Shown here: positions 60,335 to 64,000 of the stretch, piece by piece
Position numbering within the stretch: position 1 is the first letter of the stretch
Layout: each line of letters starts with the position of its first letter
Assembly: GCA_016191285.1 (NCBI GenBank)
Contig: JACPPA010000004.1
Location: 62,001 to 126,000, forward strand
Direction of reading: 5' to 3'
Length of the DNA: 64,000 bases
Source: Gammaproteobacteria bacterium
GTDB taxonomy: Bacteria > Pseudomonadota > Gammaproteobacteria > Ga0077536
Notes under the pieces: model-generated
Told to the model about the DNA's origin: nothing
The model's database searches: none
The model's input: the letters and a program-made list of their open reading frames with translations, nothing else
Made by a program: the position numbers and the translations under genes

Positions 60335-61803
60335 GTCGCCCCTTCGACGCAAGCCGCTATGCGCGATTGTTGGAGGGGCTGGAGATTACAGAAATAAAAT
60401 TGAACGCAATCAACGCTGAAATCCGTATCGAAGCTGAGTTTTTCCGGAAACGATATATCCATGAAAGCACCGCACTTGCACGCTTACCTAGCCTCCGGCT
60501 AGGTGAATTTTCAGCTGTTACAGACGGCCCGCATGGGTATCACGAGGTAGACGATTCGTCACCAATCGCGATGCTCACAGCGAAATCTGCGTCAGACTGG
60601 TTTACAACTCAAGTCGGTGCGGATCGCATAGCAGCTAGAGTTGATGAAGTAAACAAGCGATCCCGCCTCGTGGAGCGCGACGTTGTGCTTTCTACGCGAG
60701 GGACAGTTGGAATGTGTGCGCTTGTTACTTCGGAATCTTTACCCGCCAATATCGACCAAGACATCGCGAGAATTTCGTGGGCTGACAAGAAATCGCTCAA
60801 ACCCGAATACGTAGTAGCGTACCTAAATTGTCGTTTTGGTCAGCACCACATCTCTCGTCACGCTTCCGGAATGGTGCAACAGGGTCTTTCGCTTGCTAAG
60901 GTTCGTGAAATTCCAATACCCAGATGTAGAGATGCCGTTGAAAACACTGTAGCCGACTTTGTGTTTATGGCGTTAAGTGCACGCCGTCAGGCTTATGTAG
61001 ATCTCAATAACGCGGAAAATGCCCTCACCGCCGCCCTCGGCATCGCCGACTGGCAGCCGCCGGAGCCTCTGACTTACACGCGCCGCGCTTCGGAAGCGTT
61101 TACTGCATCTCGGTTTGATGCAGAGTTTTTCCATCCCGCCAAACAAAGCTATATGAACCGATTGAGCGCGCTACCCGGAGAGCCGCTTGGCGACCACTAT
61201 GCCTCTGTGCGCGAGATGTTCGACCCCATTAAAGCGGGAGCGGACGAGCGGGTCCGCGACTTTGATTTAACCGATGCCCTGCAACCGGTTCTCGACGATC
61301 AGCGTGAACCGATGCCGGCGCGAGAGGTTGGTAGTACGAAAAAGCGGTTCAAGGCGGGAGACGTTGTCACATCAAGGCTTCGGGCCTATCTACGCGAAAC
61401 CGCGCTAGTTCGCACCTCATCGAGTGTGCCAAGCGTAGGGTCCTCGGAGTTCATCGTTCTGCGGCCAACGAAGGCAGAGTCTCCGCCACTGAGTCGCGCG
61501 TGCCTCCTGACATTCCTTCGATCACGCCCGGTGCAGACGATACTGCACTGGTCACAGGATGGCTCGCATCACCCACGTTACGGTGACGAAGACCCGCTGA
61601 GCATCCCGGTTCCCCATGTAGTCTGCTCAGTATCATCGGAAATCGATGTTCTGTTCGAAAAGGTGTTGACCGCACGGGGTCGAGCCCGTGACTTTCTAAC
61701 CGCCGCCCAACGCGCTGTCGAGATCGCCATCGAAGACTCCGAGGCTGCGGCGCTGGCCTATCTCGCTGAACGGACCGACAATCTAAAAGCGACGAGGTAC
61801 TAA
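60331..61803 (+). CDS. hsdS: two-domain DNA specificity subunit (HsdS-like)
   Basis: The 490-residue protein has two target-recognition halves. The first covers about residues 35-215, including IAMLTAKSASDWFTTQV, VVLSTRGTVGMCALV and PANIDQDIARI, with GMVQQGLSLAKVREIPIPR. The second starts near FTASRFDAEFFHPAKQSYM (about 253-272) and ends with GDEDPLSIPVPHVV. Helical spacers separate them (VFMALSARRQAYVDLNNAEN). This is the HsdS plan. The TTG start overlaps the methylase stop by four bases. No HsdR gene is in the window; any cleavage would need the methylase's N-terminal domain. Confidence 0.88.
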   Translation: MSRPFDASRYARLLEGLEITEIKLNAINAEIRIEAEFFRKRYIHESTALARLPSLRLGEFSAVTDGPHGYHEVDDSSPIAMLTAKSASDWFTTQVGADRIAARVDEVNKRSRLVERDVVLSTRGTVGMCALVTSESLPANIDQDIARISWADKKSLKPEYVVAYLNCRFGQHHISRHASGMVQQGLSLAKVREIPIPRCRDAVENTVADFVFMALSARRQAYVDLNNAENALTAALGIADWQPPEPLTYTRRASEAFTASRFDAEFFHPAKQSYMNRLSALPGEPLGDHYASVREMFDPIKAGADERVRDFDLTDALQPVLDDQREPMPAREVGSTKKRFKAGDVVTSRLRAYLRETALVRTSSSVPSVGSSEFIVLRPTKAESPPLSRACLLTFLRSRPVQTILHWSQDGSHHPRYGDEDPLSIPVPHVVCSVSSEIDVLFEKVLTARGRARDFLTAAQRAVEIAIEDSEAAALAYLAERTDNLKATRY

Positions 61804-61806
61804 CGT

Positions 61807-62766
61807 ATGGCAACCGTCTTCATTTCTTATTCCCATACGGACGAAGCACTGCGCGACGAGTTGGAAGTCCATCTGTCGATGCTCAAACGCGAGGGCGCAA
61901 TTGAGACCTGGCACGACCGCCGCATCCTCGCTGGTGATGAGCTAGACGGTACCATCGACGCCAAGCTGGAAATCGCGGAAGTGATTTTGCTGTTGGTCAG
62001 TCCCGACTTCCTCGCCTCGAACTATTGTTACGATGTAGAAGTCCAGCTCGCGATGGCCCGGCATGAAGCGAATACCGCTCGGGTCATTCCAGTGATCCTG
62101 CGTCCCTGTGATTGGCAGTCAAGTGTCGCACCTTTCAAGAAGCTACTGGCTGCGCCGCGCGATAGTGTGCCGATCACCAAATGGCCAAATCGCGATGAGG
62201 CTTTTCTCGATGTGGTGACGCAGATTCGCGCCGCACTGCCCATTGCAAAGCCATTGAAGCGGGAACCGATGCGCGAATCGCGCTCAGGTGTGGACCCGGT
62301 TGCCGAGATTCCTCGTTCAAGCAATCTCCGATTGAAAAAGACGTTTACGGAGGTCGATCGTGATCACTTTATCGAGGAGGCTTTCGAATACATGGCGCGG
62401 TTCTTCGAGAAGTCCCTCGACGAACTGGCAGCCCGCAATGCCGGCATCGAAGTGCGTTTCCGACGCATCGACGGCAATGCCTTTGGTTGTGTGGTTTACC
62501 AAAATGGCCAGGCTGTCGCACGGTGCGGTGTCAGACAGGGCGGATCGTCGCGCTCTTTCGGTGGCGGTATTACGTATTCCCAAAACGACTCCGCGCCGGC
62601 CAATAGTTACAATGAGAATCTGAGTGCGGAGGCTAATGACCAGTCCCTGTTTTTGCGACCGATGGGAATGGGAATGCTCGGTCGCGCGGCTAGCGACAAT
62701 CACATGAGTTTCGAAAGTGCGGCAGAATATTACTGGTCGCTGCTCGTCGACCCGCTTCAGCGATAG
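61807..62766 (+). CDS. TIR-domain protein with an unassigned C-terminal domain
   Basis: The 319-residue protein starts with a TIR domain (residues 1 to about 145): VFISYSHTDEALRDELEVHL, WHDRRILAGDELDGTID, VILLLVSPDFLASNYCYDVE with the candidate catalytic Glu78, and VIPVILRPCDW. After a linker, residues about 170-319 form a domain I cannot name (DRDHFIEEAFEYMARFFEKS, RRIDGNAFGCVVYQNGQAVA, a Gly/Ser-rich loop and the tail MSFESAAEYYWSLLVDPLQR). Bacterial TIR effectors often cleave NAD+ in anti-phage defence. It starts three bases after hsdS and is clearly the last gene of the operon. No sensor, SAVED or STING domain is seen. Confidence 0.86.
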   Translation: MATVFISYSHTDEALRDELEVHLSMLKREGAIETWHDRRILAGDELDGTIDAKLEIAEVILLLVSPDFLASNYCYDVEVQLAMARHEANTARVIPVILRPCDWQSSVAPFKKLLAAPRDSVPITKWPNRDEAFLDVVTQIRAALPIAKPLKREPMRESRSGVDPVAEIPRSSNLRLKKTFTEVDRDHFIEEAFEYMARFFEKSLDELAARNAGIEVRFRRIDGNAFGCVVYQNGQAVARCGVRQGGSSRSFGGGITYSQNDSAPANSYNENLSAEANDQSLFLRPMGMGMLGRAASDNHMSFESAAEYYWSLLVDPLQR

Positions 62767-62860
62767 CCGACTCGCGAGATAAGCGCTCGTACGTACGGCA
62801 TGTGTTACATGCATAGAAATCCACGACTCCGACGAATCGATTTTCTGCAGCACGAATCCC

Positions 62861-64000
62861 TTAATCAAAAATCCTACATACCTCAACCAGATTATCCGAG
62901 AAGCTCGGCGCATGCCCCATGTCGACGAATTCGGCCGAACTGATGATGTTTACGGTGCCTTGGTTCAACTGCCGCCAGTAGCCTAGAGTCGCGACGATGA
63001 GGCCAGCGTTCACATCCATGGTGATCTGCGCCGCGCCTTCGAAGCTCCCGCGATCGTTAAACACGCGCACAGTGTCGCCTTCATTGATGCCGCGTGGTTT
63101 CGCATCCGCAAGGTTGATAAGGACAAATTGCTCGCCTTGGCCTTTGATTTTTTGCTCCATGTTGGCGTAACACGAGTTTAGAAAACCGTGGCTCTTCGGC
63201 GACACGATATTGAGCGGATATTTCTTCGCGAGTTCGGGATTGGTCAGCGGCGTCTCGCGCGATGGGACATAATCCGGTAGATCGTCCAGCGGTTCGCCGC
63301 CTTGCTGCGCTTCGTACATCTGCCGAAACGGACCGGCGACGAAATTGCCGTTGGCCGCGAGGCTGGATTTGAATTCACACTTGCCAGACGGCGTTGGAAA
63401 GTTACCTTGGCGATGCGGGGCACGATCGTCGGCGCCGCCGATGTTGAGATGGACGAAACCGTGTTGCCGCAGATAAGCCAGATCAAATCCGCGACACGCG
63501 GGCGCGGCCCAGTCAATGTAATGCGCCAGGCACTCGGCGTCCGACCATTTAAATTGCGCATCCGTGAAACCCATGCGGGCCGCGAGGCGACGAAAGATTT
63601 CGTAATTAGAAAGCACTTCGCCGGGAGGCTCGACGCACTTTTCATTATAGGTAAGGTAGTTGTGCCCCCATGACAGAATAATATCTTCCATCTCGGCGCC
63701 CATCGCCGCCGGCAGCACGATATCGGCGTAGCTCGCTGTGTCTGAAATAAAATGATCGGCGACAACCAAGAATAAATCCTCACGCAGCAAGCCCTGCACG
63801 ACCTTGTCGGATTCCGGGGCTTGCGTCACCGGATTGGAATTCCAACACATCATCGATTTAATCGGCGGGTCCATCGGAATTTGGTTGGTCAGATGACGGC
63901 CGATTTGCAGATTATTGATAACGCGCGTGCCCGGCGGGATCCAATCCGGCCGGCAAATCACCTCGAACTTATACGGATGTTCCCACACCGGCATCGCCAG
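62861..64000 (-). CDS. molybdopterin oxidoreductase, C-terminal 379 residues (gene runs off the window)
   Basis: This is the C-terminal half of a DMSO-reductase-family molybdenum enzyme. It shows MMCWNSNPVTQAPESDKV then FLVVADHFISDTASYADIVL and PAAMGAEMEDIILSWGHNYL, then the dinucleotide-binding C-terminal domain (VSPKSHGFLNSCYANM, GDTVRVFNDRG, LGYWRQLNQGTVNII). The frame is open to base 64000. The iron-sulfur and active-site residues lie beyond the edge, so the substrate cannot be judged. It is distinct from FdsA. It converges with the TIR gene, 94 bases between stops. Confidence 0.9.
   Translation of the reverse strand: MAMPVWEHPYKFEVICRPDWIPPGTRVINNLQIGRHLTNQIPMDPPIKSMMCWNSNPVTQAPESDKVVQGLLREDLFLVVADHFISDTASYADIVLPAAMGAEMEDIILSWGHNYLTYNEKCVEPPGEVLSNYEIFRRLAARMGFTDAQFKWSDAECLAHYIDWAAPACRGFDLAYLRQHGFVHLNIGGADDRAPHRQGNFPTPSGKCEFKSSLAANGNFVAGPFRQMYEAQQGGEPLDDLPDYVPSRETPLTNPELAKKYPLNIVSPKSHGFLNSCYANMEQKIKGQGEQFVLINLADAKPRGINEGDTVRVFNDRGSFEGAAQITMDVNAGLIVATLGYWRQLNQGTVNIISSAEFVDMGHAPSFSDNLVEVCRIFD

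Noticed and set aside
57135-61803. Complete type I restriction-modification system
   Set aside because: No HsdR translocase/nuclease is encoded; only a nuclease-like domain at the methylase N-terminus is seen, so a type I label would be incomplete.

Overview
The window is high-GC chromosomal DNA from a proteobacterium. The lineage cannot be fixed from the sequence alone. A gammaproteobacterium fits best: there are VPLPA-type PEP-CTERM tails, 'GTGGGAGCGGC' palindromic repeats, a RegB/RegA two-component pair and an fdsGBACD formate dehydrogenase operon. No rRNA, tRNA, CRISPR array, prophage or complete insertion sequence was seen. Lifestyle genes point to an aerobic heterotroph that degrades complex organic substrates: three cytochromes P450, a Rieske oxygenase, a Baeyer-Villiger-type monooxygenase, two CaiB-type CoA-transferases, a thiolase-like protein, two aldehyde dehydrogenases and several amidohydrolases. 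It also has strong formate/C1 capacity.

Layout. 0-9 kb: the N-terminal part of pyrG; fhs (formate-THF ligase); two CaiB/BaiF CoA-transferases around a thiolase-like protein plus its Zn-ribbon/OB partner; and a decayed DUF433/DUF5615 toxin-antitoxin pair. 9-13 kb: MBL hydrolase, CBS protein, Nudix hydrolase, alpha/beta hydrolase and P450. 13.2-23.7 kb: an accessory region made of toxin-antitoxin modules (several broken or lacking expected catalytic residues). It also holds a segmental duplication of a VPLPA-CTERM exported protein gene in one intact copy, one internally deleted copy and one C-terminal fragment. The two longer copies carry poly-C tracts of 12 and 10 bases just after the start codon.

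23.7-32.3 kb: a P450/esterase pair, converging on a six-gene minus-strand catabolic operon (P450, amidohydrolase, amidohydrolase_2, SnoaL-like, Rieske oxygenase, amidohydrolase_2) whose substrate is unknown. 32.6-39 kb: a metal (probably zinc) uptake operon with a porin-like protein, binding protein and permease but no ATPase; an outer-membrane protein; and regB-regA, with a perfect RegA-type palindrome in the shared promoter region. 39-43 kb: a xanthine-dehydrogenase-family molybdenum hydroxylase with its own MoaD-like protein. 43-48 kb: two aldehyde dehydrogenases, each with a multi-hairpin repeat at its 3' end (one replaces the enzyme's C-terminus) and each beside a small unknown protein of the same apparent family.

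48-54 kb: the NAD-dependent molybdenum formate dehydrogenase operon fdsG-fdsB-fdsA-fdhD-fdsD. With fhs it lets the cell either oxidise formate to CO2 or load it on tetrahydrofolate. 54-57 kb: a BVMO-like flavoprotein divergent from a 6-oxocamphor-hydrolase-like crotonase, suggesting alicyclic ketone degradation. 57-62.8 kb: a tight four-gene operon (Fic protein; DNA methylase with an N-terminal nuclease-like domain, currently frameshifted; two-domain specificity subunit; TIR-domain protein) with no separate HsdR in view. This is the best candidate here for an undescribed defence system. The window ends inside a molybdopterin oxidoreductase gene.
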